Of a DNA stretch of 64,000 bases, positions 20,101 through 27,934 are shown piece by piece. Under the pieces are notes generated by a model, which had not been told where the DNA came from, made no database searches, and worked only from the letters and a program-made list of their open reading frames with translations. A program made the position numbers and the translations under genes. The DNA is from Streptomyces sp. SCSIO 30461 (GTDB lineage: Bacteria > Actinomycetota > Actinomycetes > Streptomycetales > Streptomycetaceae): the NCBI RefSeq assembly GCF_037023745.1, contig NZ_CP146101.1, positions 186,001 through 250,000 on the forward strand, written 5' to 3'. Position 1 is the first letter of the stretch; each line of letters begins with the position of its first letter.

Positions 20101-20794
20101 CAGCGGATTCGAGCTGTGCCTCACCGAGGGCAAGCGGGTCGCCGTCGTCGGCGTCTCGGGATCGGGCAAGACCACCCTCGCCCAGGTGCTGCTGCGCTTC
20201 CTCGATGTGAGGGAGGGGACGTACACCCTCGGGGGGGCGGATGCGGCCGCGCTGGACGGTGACACGATCCGTCGTCTCGTCGGGCTCTGCGCCCAGGACG
20301 CCCATATCTTCGACAGCTCCATCAGGGAGAACCTCCGGCTCGCCCGTACCGACGCGTCCGAGACCGATCTGCGCAGCGCGCTTGCGGGCGCACGGATGTC
20401 GGACTGGGTCGAGAGCCTGCCGGACGGCTTGGACACCCTGGTGGGCGAGCACGGCGCCCGGCTCTCGGGAGGCCAGCGCCAGCGCCTGGCCCTCGCCCGT
20501 GCGCTGCTCGCCGACTTCCCCGTACTGCTGCTCGACGAACCCGCCGAGCACCTGGACCTTGCCACTGCGGACGCCCTTACAGCGGATCTGCTGGCGGCGA
20601 CGCAGGGGCGTACCACCGTGCTGATCACCCATCGGCTGCACGGTCTCGATGCCGTGGACGAGGTCCTGGTGTTGGACGGCGGCAGGACCGTCCAGCGTGG
20701 TCCGTACGCCGAACTGGCCGTGGTGGAAGGGCCGCTGCGGCGCATGCTGGAGCGGGAACGTGCCGCTGAGCCGCTTGCCGTGCCGCACCGCTGA
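17186..20794 (+). CDS. cydCD: fused CydCD ABC exporter for cytochrome bd assembly
   Basis: Single 1202-residue polypeptide joining two ABC half-transporters, the usual actinobacterial fusion. The first half has a TM domain (residues about 1-340) and nucleotide-binding domain with Walker A GPSGAGKST, signature LSAGQRQRLALARAF and LLLLDEPTAALD. An acidic low-complexity linker around residues 590-620 (DDAEPDHAELDHAEPV) leads to the second TM domain and NBD with GVSGSGKTT, LSGGQRQRLALARAL and LLLDEPAEHLD. CydCD exports thiols such as glutathione or cysteine in E. coli and is required for cytochrome bd maturation. The start ATG overlaps a parS site. A very long antisense open frame opposite this gene is a codon-bias artefact. 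Confidence 0.95.
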   Translation: MFHVKPIDPRLLRYARATRRFIVAVVVLGAVGAALVVAQAMLIAEVVVGAFQRGLDTAALGLPLGLLVAVTAGRALVSWLTELAAHQASAAVKSELRMRLLERAARLGPGWLNQQRTGSLVALATRGLDALDDYFARYLPQLGLAVVVPVAVLARIITEDWVSAAIIVGTLPLIPVFMVLIGWATEARMKRQWALLSRLSGHFLDVVTGLPTLKVFGRAQAQAESIRTITGQYRRATLRTLRIAFLSSFALELLSTLSVALVAVGIGMRLVHGELDLYTGLVVLILAPEAYLPIRQVGAQYHAVAEGLSAAEEIFEVLETPVPAAGTGVLPGSGGIRLELDSVTVRHAGRPVPALDGASLTVRNGETVALVGPSGAGKSTLLDVVLGFIRPDEGAVRVGAADAAAVDLSGVDLDAWRERIAWVPQRPHLFAGTIAENIRLARPDASDAQIAAALRDAGAQDFVAGLPDGAQTVLGEDGSGLSAGQRQRLALARAFLADRPLLLLDEPTAALDGETEAGVVAAVRRLSAGRTVLLVVHRPALLAVADRVVELSPGAAPCDGTDTSDISGTRVVHGADDPETSPDTGHEDAARDDAEPDHAELDHAEPVSSMDVLSKATTSGGPLGRVRATAGGLRGRLGLALLLGSLALGSAVGLMAVSGWLISRASEQPPVLYLMVAVTATRAFGIGRAVFRYTERLVSHDAVLSMLAELRVGVYRRLERITPAGLLRTRRGDVLSRLVADVDALQDYWLRWLLPVGAAGIVGALSVGFTAWLLPEAGAVLAVGLLVAGIAVPMAGAAWARRAERAVAPARGVLATRIVELLRGTAELTVAGALGRRVGAVREADARLARIEARTASASALGGALSALVCGLTVVLAAYAGVSAVQAGRIEGVELAVVVLTPLAAFEAVSGLPLAVRYRQRAVRSAERVFEVLDAPVPVREPVDPDPAPRSAFPLQVRGLSARYPGQVRDALSGFELCLTEGKRVAVVGVSGSGKTTLAQVLLRFLDVREGTYTLGGADAAALDGDTIRRLVGLCAQDAHIFDSSIRENLRLARTDASETDLRSALAGARMSDWVESLPDGLDTLVGEHGARLSGGQRQRLALARALLADFPVLLLDEPAEHLDLATADALTADLLAATQGRTTVLITHRLHGLDAVDEVLVLDGGRTVQRGPYAELAVVEGPLRRMLERERAAEPLAVPHR
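17188..17201. promoter_or_regulatory. parS-like ParB binding site inside the cydCD start
   Basis: GTTTCACGTGAAAC, a perfect 14-base palindrome identical to the Streptomyces chromosomal parS consensus. It overlaps the third base of the cydCD ATG and codes for FHVK at residues 2-5. It is the only exact copy I found in the window. ParB loading here would fit an origin-proximal chromosomal position. Confidence 0.85.
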
Positions 20795-20864
20795 TCGGGC
20801 CGATTGGCGCGACGACACCGGCTAAATGCCGCACATCCGACAAATGAGGTGTGACGATCCGTGA

Positions 20865-21929
20865 ATGGGCTCCCACCACCGCGATCGCTGCCGACTGCTG
20901 ACAGAACTCGGCTGGGGAAAGGGACTGGTGACGCTGGCCTGTCTGGTGCTCCTCCTGCCCGCGCCGCCGGCCTCGGCAAGTGACGGGCCCACCGTCAGTG
21001 CACAGGTGGCACGGCTCTATGAAGAGGCGTCAGAGGCGGCGGCGTCGTACGAGCAAGGCAGACGCGAAGCCGACGCCGAGCGGGCCCACACCGAGGAGTT
21101 GGAGGAGCGGCTGTGGCAGGCGCGCCGTGAACTTGGGCGGCTGCACGACAGGATCGGCATGGTCGCGCGCGCCCAGTACCGCAGTGGCGGGTCCCTAGCG
21201 GTCACGGCGAAGCTGCTGCTCGCAGACGATCCCGAGGAGATGATCCGGGGCTGGCAGCTGGCCCTGCGGATGGAGCTCGCGGTGAACCGGCTGCTGGACG
21301 ACGCCAGACAGGCCGAACGCCGCAGCGCCGAAGCCGAGCAGAGGGCGCAGGAGGCACTGGAGGTTCTGGAGGTGCAGGCCGCGCGCCTGGCCGAGATCAA
21401 GAAGAAGATCGAGACCAAACTGCAGGCGGCGCAGTGGATGCTGCAGGACAAGGCCAACCGCAGTGCCGCGGCCGGTCAGTGCGCGGGAGCGGTGCGGTTT
21501 GACCAGTCGGAGTCGCCGGACGGCTCCCAGTGGGTCGCGCCGGTGCGCAACTACTCGCTCTCGGCCGGTTTCGACAAGGCGGGTGAACGCTGGGCGAAGC
21601 GGCACACCGGCCAGGACTTCGCCGTCAGCATCGGTACTCCGGTGCGGGCCGTCGGCAACGGCCGGGTGGTCTCGGTGTCCTGCGGCGGGGGCTTCGGCAT
21701 CGAGATCGTCATCCAGCATGAGGACGGCTGGTACACGCAGTACGCCCATCTTGCCGCGGTCACTGTGGACCAGGGGGAGTCGGTGAACGCCGGGCAGTGG
21801 ATCGCCCAGTCGGGAACCACGGGGAACTCGACCGGCCCGCATTTGCACTTCGAGACGCGGGTCACCCCGTATCTGGGGTCGGGGGTGGACCCGGTCGGGT
21901 GGCTGGCGGACCGCGGGGTCTTCGTCTGA
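20865..21929 (+). CDS. secreted M23 family metallopeptidase
   Basis: Protein of 354 residues. A signal peptide (GKGLVTLACLVLLLPAPPASA, cleavage near residue 38) precedes a long coiled coil (residues about 45-200, rich in Ala/Glu/Arg) and a C-terminal LytM domain. Zinc and catalytic residues are present: HTGQDFAV, and HLHFETRVT near the end, with YAHLAAV between. Such enzymes cut peptidoglycan cross-links or activate amidases. The coiled-coil plus LytM layout resembles NlpD/EnvC-type or RipA-associated hydrolases of hyphal growth and division. It starts 70 bases after cydCD, and may have its own promoter. Confidence 0.92.
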   Translation: MGSHHRDRCRLLTELGWGKGLVTLACLVLLLPAPPASASDGPTVSAQVARLYEEASEAAASYEQGRREADAERAHTEELEERLWQARRELGRLHDRIGMVARAQYRSGGSLAVTAKLLLADDPEEMIRGWQLALRMELAVNRLLDDARQAERRSAEAEQRAQEALEVLEVQAARLAEIKKKIETKLQAAQWMLQDKANRSAAAGQCAGAVRFDQSESPDGSQWVAPVRNYSLSAGFDKAGERWAKRHTGQDFAVSIGTPVRAVGNGRVVSVSCGGGFGIEIVIQHEDGWYTQYAHLAAVTVDQGESVNAGQWIAQSGTTGNSTGPHLHFETRVTPYLGSGVDPVGWLADRGVFV

Positions 21930-21949
21930 GCGGTCCGCTCCCCCGAGCC

Positions 21950-22804
21950 TCAGGCCTGGAGTGCGGCGAGAATCTCCTCGATGACCACGGCGACCCCGTC
22001 CTCGTTGTTGGCGACGGTACGCCCGGACGCCGCGGCGACGACTTCCGGGTGGGCGTTGCCCATGGCGTACGACCTGCCCGCCCAGGTCAGCATCTCCACA
22101 TCGTTGGGCATGTCCCCGAAGGCCACGACCTGGTCCGACGAGATCCCGCGCTCGGCGCAGCAGAGCGCGAGCGTGGACGCCTTGGAGACACCCTTGCCGC
22201 TGACCTCCAGCAGGGCCGTGGGGCTGGAGCGGGTGAAGGAGGCGATGTGACCTGCGGCTGCCCTCGCCAGAGCGAGGAAGCCGTCCGGGGCCAGTTCGGG
22301 ATGCTGGGCCAGCAGTTTGAGCACCGGGGCGGTGGAGTCCGGGCCGTCGTCGCTGAGCAGCTTCTCGGCGGTGGCGACGGTGGCGCCCGGGTCGAGATGG
22401 AAGGGCGGGTAGTCCGGCTCGTAGTGGATGCCGGTGCTCAGCTCGACCGCGAAGGTGGTGCCCGGTGCGGCGTCACGCAGGGCCCTGACGACCCTGAGTG
22501 CGGTCGCCCGCTCCAGCGGCCGTGCCTCGATCAGTCTTCCTCCGGCATGGAGATCCACGACCGCGGCGCCGTTGGCGCAGATCGCCAGGCCATGACCGTG
22601 GACATGGTCGCTCACGACGCCCATCCACCGGGCCGGGCGGCCGGTGACGAAGAAGACCTCGATGCCGGCGTTCTCGGCGGCCGCGAGCGCGGCGATGGTC
22701 CGGTCCGAAACGGACTTGTCGTCGCGCAGCAGGGTGCCGTCGAGGTCGGTGGCGATCAGCCGGACTACGGCGGGGAGCGGCTGGGTCTCGTTCGCTGAGG
22801 TCAC
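21950..22804 (-). CDS. HAD superfamily Cof-type phosphatase
   Basis: HAD hydrolase of 284 residues with a C2-type cap. Motif I is [14 protein letters not shown], motif II is FVTGRP, motif III the Lys of SGKGVSKASTL, and motif IV is VVAFGDMPNDVEMLTWAG, all typical of Cof/YidA phosphatases acting on small phosphorylated metabolites. I start at the GTG at 22804 (VTSANETQPLP); an ATG at 22867 is in frame. It converges on the M23 gene with 20 bases between stops. A paralogue lies beside serS at 61540. Confidence 0.9.
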   Translation of the reverse strand: MTSANETQPLPAVVRLIATDLDGTLLRDDKSVSDRTIAALAAAENAGIEVFFVTGRPARWMGVVSDHVHGHGLAICANGAAVVDLHAGGRLIEARPLERATALRVVRALRDAAPGTTFAVELSTGIHYEPDYPPFHLDPGATVATAEKLLSDDGPDSTAPVLKLLAQHPELAPDGFLALARAAAGHIASFTRSSPTALLEVSGKGVSKASTLALCCAERGISSDQVVAFGDMPNDVEMLTWAGRSYAMGNAHPEVVAAASGRTVANNEDGVAVVIEEILAALQA

Positions 22805-22974
22805 ACGCGCATTCTCGCGTACCTCCCGCACGTGCGTGCGGGAGGGTGCACATATGAGTACGCGCATGGAGACTCAGAGTGGTTGTCGCGGGCAGGGTGA
22901 TCGGCACCAGTCGGGTACGGACAGGGCATCTGCCGGGACGTCTGTGCGAGGGACGTAGGCTCGACTCCGAGAAC

Positions 22975-23223
22975 CTGAGTCTGAGCACTGCGATTCTCCC
23001 CGTCGACCGCTGGCACCACGGAGGCCGCCAGAAGTGGCGGCGGGTCGAGGAACTCGGGTTCCGTGCCGCCCACACGCACGACCACCTGTCGTGGCGCACC
23101 TTCCGGGACGGGCCGTGGTTCGGCGCACTGCCCACGTTCACAGCCGCTGTCAGGGCCACCGGCCGGTTGCGACCGGGCACACCCGCGACCTCAGTCAAGC
23201 CTCGTTCACCTATCACGGTCTGA
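22975..23223 (+). pseudogene. 5' fragment of LLM-class oxidoreductase gene, split at attL1
   Basis: N-terminal 70 or so residues of a luciferase-like (F420-type) oxidoreductase: LSTAILPVDRW, the conserved HDHLSWRTFRDGPWFGALPT, then divergence after GTPATS at the crossover at 23190-23192. Beyond it the frame reads element sequence (VKPRSPITV) and stops. Compared with the intact copy at 34949, this fragment has lost its ATG (CTG at the equivalent codon) and has changes such as LRLGTLVTS to LRPGTPATS, so it is decaying. Because it sits next to the core HAD gene it is probably the chromosomal 5' half; the 3' half is at 52855-53533. Confidence 0.85.
23187..23214. repeat. attL1: left attachment junction
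   Basis: This 28-base stretch (starting GACCTCAGTCAAGCCTCG) is identical to 28254-28281. The first six bases are LLM gene sequence and the remainder is element sequence. Comparison with the right junction at 52852 puts the crossover in the shared CTC, here at 23190-23192. A further, imperfect match continues to the CTGACC at 23220-23225, where the first IS110 copy is inserted. Confidence 0.8.
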
Positions 23224-23307
23224 CCGGAAAACTCGGGGGTTCGACGGGCATGGCGATGTGGCCCCTGGGGCTGTGCCGACGGGGTTGAGGGGCGGTGCGG
23301 TGGTGTG

Positions 23308-24657
23308 TCAGGCGCCTGCCGGGGTGAGGGTGACGTCGTGGCCGAGGGCGGTGAGCTGGCGGACGAGGTCGCGGGTCTTGCGGGCGGGATCGAGGTTCTT
23401 GGTGTGCCAGTCGGGGCCGAGGTCGCGGTAGCGGGCGGTGGGGTCGTTCAGGAGGTGCCAGACCGTGACCAGGATGGAGCGGGCGACGGCGACCAGTGCT
23501 TTGAGGTGGCCTCGGCGTTTGACGATGCGGCGGTAGCGGGCGCCGAGGAAGGTGTCGGTGCGGGCGGCGGAGATGGCGGCTTCGCCGAGTGCTCCGCGCA
23601 GCCAGGGGTTGCCTTTGCCGGCGGGTCCGGAGGTGTTCTTCGGGCCGGACTGGAAGGTGCGTGGGGATAGGCGGGCCCAGGAGGCCAGGTGGTCGGCGGT
23701 GGGGAACACGCTCATGTCGGTGCCGATCTCGGCGAGGATGACCTGGGCGGTGGCCGGTCCCACCCCGGGGATCTCGTCCAGGCGCTCGACGTCGGTCAGC
23801 GGCATCAGCATGCCCTGACCGGGCCGGTCGTCGTCCCTGTCACCGTCCCTGTCGTCGTGGGTCGTGGACAGCTCGGTGAGACGGGTGGTGATGCGGGCGG
23901 TGAGCTTGTCGATCTGCATGGTGAGGTAGTCGACGGTGTCCAGCAGCATCCGCAGCATGAACGCGTGGTGTTCCTCGAACCCGCCCGCCAGTGCCTCTTG
24001 AAGGGCCTGGGGGCTGGCTTTGATGGTGCCGTGTGCCAGGTCGGCCAGGGCCCTGGGGCTGCGTTCGCCCGCGATCAGCGCCTCGAGCATCGCGCGGCCG
24101 GAGACGCCGAAGATGTCGGAGATCACCGAGGACAGCTTGATCTGCGCGTCCTCCAGGAGCTTCTCCGCGCGCTGCTTGTGCCGGGTGCGCTCGTGGGTGA
24201 GGACCGCGCGGGAACGGGTCAGGTCCCGCAGCTCCCGCACCGGCTTTGGCGGCACGAACGAGGCTCTGAGCATGCCGCGTTCGGCGAGCTTGGCCAGCCA
24301 CACCGCATCGAGCCTGTCGGTCTTCGGGCGGCCAGGCACGTTCTTCACGTCACGCGCGTTGACCAGCCAGCATTCAAGCCCCCGCGCCTCCAGGAGAAAG
24401 AAGAACGGCTTCCAGTACGTCGAGGTCGCTTCCATGACCACCCGGGTGACGCCCTGGCATATCAGGTGGTCCGCGAGATCCAGGATGGCGCCGCTGGTCG
24501 CGGCCACGTGCCACACACGCTGTACTCTCCGGCCGGGCTTGTCCTCGTGCGGCACCCGGGTGCACACCATCCCGGATGCCTTGGCGATATCGATCGCCGC
24601 GACCCGCTCCACCAGCTCCGGTCCCTGCTCGCTCTCCTCGGCATCCGTCTCCGCCAC
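23308..24657 (-). CDS. IS110 family transposase (bridge-RNA-type recombinase), copy 1
   Basis: Recombinase of 449 residues. The N-terminal DEDD (RuvC-like) domain begins with VERVAAIDIAKASGMVC, followed by VVMEATSTYWKPFFFLLE and the DAVWLAKLAERG acidic segment. A coiled-coil middle precedes the C-terminal Tnp domain: LDEIPGVGPATAQVILAEIG, FPTADHLASWARLSP and the catalytic-serine region NTSGPAGKGNPWLRGAL. Enzymes of this family use an element-encoded bridge RNA to select donor and target. It is intact and identical in sequence to copy 2, so duplication is recent. Confidence 0.93.
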   Translation of the reverse strand: MAETDAEESEQGPELVERVAAIDIAKASGMVCTRVPHEDKPGRRVQRVWHVAATSGAILDLADHLICQGVTRVVMEATSTYWKPFFFLLEARGLECWLVNARDVKNVPGRPKTDRLDAVWLAKLAERGMLRASFVPPKPVRELRDLTRSRAVLTHERTRHKQRAEKLLEDAQIKLSSVISDIFGVSGRAMLEALIAGERSPRALADLAHGTIKASPQALQEALAGGFEEHHAFMLRMLLDTVDYLTMQIDKLTARITTRLTELSTTHDDRDGDRDDDRPGQGMLMPLTDVERLDEIPGVGPATAQVILAEIGTDMSVFPTADHLASWARLSPRTFQSGPKNTSGPAGKGNPWLRGALGEAAISAARTDTFLGARYRRIVKRRGHLKALVAVARSILVTVWHLLNDPTARYRDLGPDWHTKNLDPARKTRDLVRQLTALGHDVTLTPAGA

Positions 24658-24900
24658 GGGCGCGTGCCCCTTCCCCCTCGTTCCGTTCGTACAGGCGGCG
24701 CCCGCCCCAAGGGGCCACGGGGAAGACGAAATCTGACCGGCGTGCTCTACGGCAACAAGGCAAGGCCCCGCAGCGGCCCCTGCACCAGACTGACCTACGG
24801 GCTTGGTGTCCCAACGAGCAACCGGAGTCGGCGAGCGGGCGCCGCGATCATGTTTTCACGCCGGCAAGGCGTTCCCCGACAGGGACCAGAAGGGCTGACC
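24658..24900 (-). ncRNA. predicted bridge RNA region of IS110 copy 1
   Basis: Untranslated leader of 243 bases between the element's left end and the transposase ATG, where IS110-group elements encode their bridge RNA. Read in transposase orientation, it first contains the complement of CTGACCT (plus-strand 24790-24796), matching the reconstructed target GTCTGACCTGTGG. It then contains the complement of CTGACCGG (24733-24740), matching the element's own junction GGCTGACCGGAAAA. Target guide before donor guide is the order reported for IS621. RNA boundaries and folding are not established here. Confidence 0.6.
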
Positions 24901-24982
24901 GGAAAACTCGGGGGTTCGACGGGCATGGCGATGTGGCCCCTGGGGCTGTGCCGACGGGGTTGAGGGGCGGTGCGGTGGTGTG

Positions 24983-26332
24983 TCAGGCGCCTGCCGGGGT
25001 GAGGGTGACGTCGTGGCCGAGGGCGGTGAGCTGGCGGACGAGGTCGCGGGTCTTGCGGGCGGGATCGAGGTTCTTGGTGTGCCAGTCGGGGCCGAGGTCG
25101 CGGTAGCGGGCGGTGGGGTCGTTCAGGAGGTGCCAGACCGTGACCAGGATGGAGCGGGCGACGGCGACCAGTGCTTTGAGGTGGCCTCGGCGTTTGACGA
25201 TGCGGCGGTAGCGGGCGCCGAGGAAGGTGTCGGTGCGGGCGGCGGAGATGGCGGCTTCGCCGAGTGCTCCGCGCAGCCAGGGGTTGCCTTTGCCGGCGGG
25301 TCCGGAGGTGTTCTTCGGGCCGGACTGGAAGGTGCGTGGGGATAGGCGGGCCCAGGAGGCCAGGTGGTCGGCGGTGGGGAACACGCTCATGTCGGTGCCG
25401 ATCTCGGCGAGGATGACCTGGGCGGTGGCCGGTCCCACCCCGGGGATCTCGTCCAGGCGCTCGACGTCGGTCAGCGGCATCAGCATGCCCTGACCGGGCC
25501 GGTCGTCGTCCCTGTCACCGTCCCTGTCGTCGTGGGTCGTGGACAGCTCGGTGAGACGGGTGGTGATGCGGGCGGTGAGCTTGTCGATCTGCATGGTGAG
25601 GTAGTCGACGGTGTCCAGCAGCATCCGCAGCATGAACGCGTGGTGTTCCTCGAACCCGCCCGCCAGTGCCTCTTGAAGGGCCTGGGGGCTGGCTTTGATG
25701 GTGCCGTGTGCCAGGTCGGCCAGGGCCCTGGGGCTGCGTTCGCCCGCGATCAGCGCCTCGAGCATCGCGCGGCCGGAGACGCCGAAGATGTCGGAGATCA
25801 CCGAGGACAGCTTGATCTGCGCGTCCTCCAGGAGCTTCTCCGCGCGCTGCTTGTGCCGGGTGCGCTCGTGGGTGAGGACCGCGCGGGAACGGGTCAGGTC
25901 CCGCAGCTCCCGCACCGGCTTTGGCGGCACGAACGAGGCTCTGAGCATGCCGCGTTCGGCGAGCTTGGCCAGCCACACCGCATCGAGCCTGTCGGTCTTC
26001 GGGCGGCCAGGCACGTTCTTCACGTCACGCGCGTTGACCAGCCAGCATTCAAGCCCCCGCGCCTCCAGGAGAAAGAAGAACGGCTTCCAGTACGTCGAGG
26101 TCGCTTCCATGACCACCCGGGTGACGCCCTGGCATATCAGGTGGTCCGCGAGATCCAGGATGGCGCCGCTGGTCGCGGCCACGTGCCACACACGCTGTAC
26201 TCTCCGGCCGGGCTTGTCCTCGTGCGGCACCCGGGTGCACACCATCCCGGATGCCTTGGCGATATCGATCGCCGCGACCCGCTCCACCAGCTCCGGTCCC
26301 TGCTCGCTCTCCTCGGCATCCGTCTCCGCCAC
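24983..26332 (-). CDS. IS110 family transposase, copy 2
   Basis: Identical in translated sequence to copy 1 over all 449 residues, with the same DEDD N-terminal domain (AAIDIAK) and C-terminal serine domain (TSGPAGKGNPWLRGAL). Either gene could drive movement of one or both copies. Tandem copies of IS110-type elements commonly create a strong promoter across the junction, so this arrangement may raise expression of copy 1, whose leader lies across the junction. Confidence 0.93.
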   Translation of the reverse strand: MAETDAEESEQGPELVERVAAIDIAKASGMVCTRVPHEDKPGRRVQRVWHVAATSGAILDLADHLICQGVTRVVMEATSTYWKPFFFLLEARGLECWLVNARDVKNVPGRPKTDRLDAVWLAKLAERGMLRASFVPPKPVRELRDLTRSRAVLTHERTRHKQRAEKLLEDAQIKLSSVISDIFGVSGRAMLEALIAGERSPRALADLAHGTIKASPQALQEALAGGFEEHHAFMLRMLLDTVDYLTMQIDKLTARITTRLTELSTTHDDRDGDRDDDRPGQGMLMPLTDVERLDEIPGVGPATAQVILAEIGTDMSVFPTADHLASWARLSPRTFQSGPKNTSGPAGKGNPWLRGALGEAAISAARTDTFLGARYRRIVKRRGHLKALVAVARSILVTVWHLLNDPTARYRDLGPDWHTKNLDPARKTRDLVRQLTALGHDVTLTPAGA

Positions 26333-26575
26333 GGGCGCGTGCCCCTTCCCCCTCGTTCCGTTCGTACAGGCGGCGCCCGCCCCAAGGGGCCACGGGGAAG
26401 ACGAAATCTGACCGGCGTGCTCTACGGCAACAAGGCAAGGCCCCGCAGCGGCCCCTGCACCAGACTGACCTACGGGCTTGGTGTCCCAACGAGCAACCGG
26501 AGTCGGCGAGCGGGCGCCGCGATCATGTTTTCACGCCGGCAAGGCGTTCCCCGACAGGGACCAGAAGGGCTGACC
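26333..26575 (-). ncRNA. predicted bridge RNA region of IS110 copy 2
   Basis: Same 243-base leader as copy 1. The candidate target guide is at 26465-26471 and the donor guide at 26408-26415. It retains the original right flank of the insertion. Confidence 0.55.
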
Positions 26576-26608
26576 TGTGGAAACAGGGCAAGGAGCGGCC
26601 GTCGGCGC

Positions 26609-27001
26609 TCAGATCGGCTCGACGGCGATGCGAGGGAGGCACAGCCGGCGGAGGTCATCCGTGTCGCTCGTGATCACAGTGACATCGCCGTGCTCCAAGT
26701 GGGCCGTGGCCGCGAGCATCGCATCGATGGCGTACTTGTGGCCGTGCAGGCTTTCTGCTGCGAGCACTCTGCATGCCGCACGCGCGATCTCCTCCGTGAC
26801 CGGGCGCACCTTGGCCAGGGAAACGGCATGGTCGAACGCCGCCTGCGGCACCTTCGGGTCGCGTGCCTCCACCAGAGTGGCGGCGCTCGTTACGACGAGC
26901 AGGTCCAGTCTGCGAGCGACGTCCAGCCATACGGTCATATCGCGGTGCCGACGGAAGAGCTTGGAGAGGGCCTCGCTGTCGAGAACGAGGGTCCCGCTCA
27001 T
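26609..27001 (-). CDS. vapC: PIN domain toxin, VapC type
   Basis: PIN ribonuclease of 130 residues. The acidic active-site pattern is visible: LVLDSEALSKL (first Asp), TLVEARD (Glu), YAIDAMLAATA (Asp) and VITSDTDDLRRL (Asp pair). VapC toxins cleave tRNA or rRNA and are held in check by their cognate antitoxin. The start overlaps the antitoxin stop by four bases (ATGA). The right end lies 33 bases from IS110 copy 2. It is probably cargo of the older element and could stabilise the locus. Confidence 0.85.
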   Translation of the reverse strand: MSGTLVLDSEALSKLFRRHRDMTVWLDVARRLDLLVVTSAATLVEARDPKVPQAAFDHAVSLAKVRPVTEEIARAACRVLAAESLHGHKYAIDAMLAATAHLEHGDVTVITSDTDDLRRLCLPRIAVEPI

Positions 27002-27297
27002 GCGGCGTCCGCCGGGGCGGACTCACCGCGGCGGGCTGCGTGATGGGCACGGATGCGCTCGGCCTTGTCCGACACCTCGGCAGGGTCGACAGGGCCGTGC
27101 TCCGCTTCAGCGGCGGCGATGTACTCGTCGATGGCCTCGCGCTGGAGCTGCCGCTGCACGGCCTCCTCGATATAGGAGGAGACGCCTTGCTTGCCGGCGC
27201 GCGCGCGGATCGCCTCCAGGGTCTCGGCTCGCAGGGAGACGCTGGTGACTCGGGTCTTGCCGGGGCGGGGCGTGTCCATAGGGGAAGTGTAGTACAT
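26998..27297 (-). CDS. vapB: ribbon-helix-helix antitoxin, VapB type
   Basis: Protein of up to 99 residues. The N-terminal RHH DNA-binding segment is TRVTSVSLRAETLEAIRARAGKQGVSSYIEEAVQRQL; the acidic, flexible C terminus would bind the toxin. The ATG at 27297 is used; an internal ATG at 27279 (MDTPRPGKTRV) is also possible and closer to the RHH fold. It is translationally coupled to the downstream PIN toxin. Autoregulation by the complex is usual for this type. An AT-rich patch TGTAGTACATGACCTATTAA at the start may hold the promoter and operator. Confidence 0.82.
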   Translation of the reverse strand: MYYTSPMDTPRPGKTRVTSVSLRAETLEAIRARAGKQGVSSYIEEAVQRQLQREAIDEYIAAAEAEHGPVDPAEVSDKAERIRAHHAARRGESAPADAA

Positions 27298-27329
27298 GAC
27301 CTATTAACCCGTCGGCGACTCCGCGGTGA

Positions 27330-27584
27330 CTACCGGCTGCGCACGTATCTGCGCGAGGAGTCGATCGCGCCGTTGCCGTTGAGGAGGTCCTCGGCTTCAG
27401 CAGGCGGAAGGACCAACTCGTCGCCGCCGCAGAACTCGACGAACGCGGCCCGGTCCTCCCGCATCCGCTGTCACCCCTGCTCGATCTTCTGGGGGTTGCG
27501 GAAGACCAGCTCGGGTTGGCTGGTGGCCAGTTCGAGCGCCGCCTGAGCGATGTCGCTGGCACTGGACCTGGGGTAGTACGACAT
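27330..27584 (-). pseudogene. unidentified small-gene debris
   Basis: Two short pieces in succession: MSYYPRSSASDIAQAALE (27584 to the stop at 27471) and MREDRAAFVEFCGGDELV (27464 to 27330). Both have Streptomyces-like codon use and may once have been one reading frame or two tiny genes. I recognise neither. They lie in the decayed part of the older element. Confidence 0.35.
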
Positions 27585-27624
27585 CGCCCCGGACACCAGC
27601 CACGCGCCGCCGACCGACTGAACG

Positions 27625-27934
27625 GCCGGCCCAATGGCGGTACGCCTCGATCCACTCCACACCTTCGGGCGCAGGGGCGGGCAACGGCAGGTCAAGGATG
27701 CCGATCGACTGCCGGACACGGCCACGCGAGCACAGGGCGACGATTCTGCCGTCCGGCGTGAGGGCGACGCCGCACACCGTCACCTCGACGCCGGAGAACC
27801 ACGGTGACGAAGGGCAGGCCGAGGCGCTCCTCAAGTATGGTGAACAGACCGGTCCGCTGTTCGTCCTCGCCGTAGGCGTCCACTGTCGCCTCTTCGATCA
27901 CGGCCTCGATTTCGGCCCTACCCCGTGTGCCCAT
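27625..27934 (-). pseudogene. frameshifted remnant of a small conserved actinobacterial protein
   Basis: The N-terminal part reads IEEATVDAYGEDEQRTGLF and LEERLGLPFVTVVL from an ATG at 27934. The frame then shifts near 27795 and continues GVEVTVCGVALTPDGRIVAL, then ILDLPLPAPAPEGVEWIEAY. Together these match the pattern of a roughly 100-residue family often labelled calcium-binding protein in Streptomyces annotations; that label comes from memory and the function is unproven. The frameshift and the lack of a proper C-terminal stop make it a pseudogene. Confidence 0.6.

Larger units (their letters stand above)
23226..24900 (-). mobile_element. IS110-family insertion sequence, copy 1
   Basis: A 1675-bp unit repeated immediately as copy 2 (24901-26575). 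The transposase is on the minus strand, so the element's left end is at 24900, with a 243-base untranslated leader, and its right end at 23226, with an 82-base trailer. There are no inverted repeats and no target duplication beyond the six bases CTGACC common to target and element ends, as expected for IS110. The long leader places it in the IS110 rather than the IS1111 group. Confidence 0.9.
24901..26575 (-). mobile_element. IS110-family insertion sequence, copy 2 (tandem)
   Basis: Second 1675-bp copy, head to tail with copy 1. The junction at 24900/24901 (GGGCTGACC then GGAAAACTC) is a right-end/left-end fusion equal to the donor junction of the circular form. The outer right flank continues TGTGGAAACAGGG, which joins to the left flank GTCTGACC to give the ancestral target CTGACCTGTG. 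That ten-base string also exists uninterrupted at the second left junction (28287-28296). Confidence 0.9.

Noticed and set aside
17075..20818. Very long antisense open frame (about 1247 codons) opposite cydCD
   Set aside because: It is the codon-bias mirror of a high-GC gene; its translation is a Gln/Arg/His-rich string with no domain signal.
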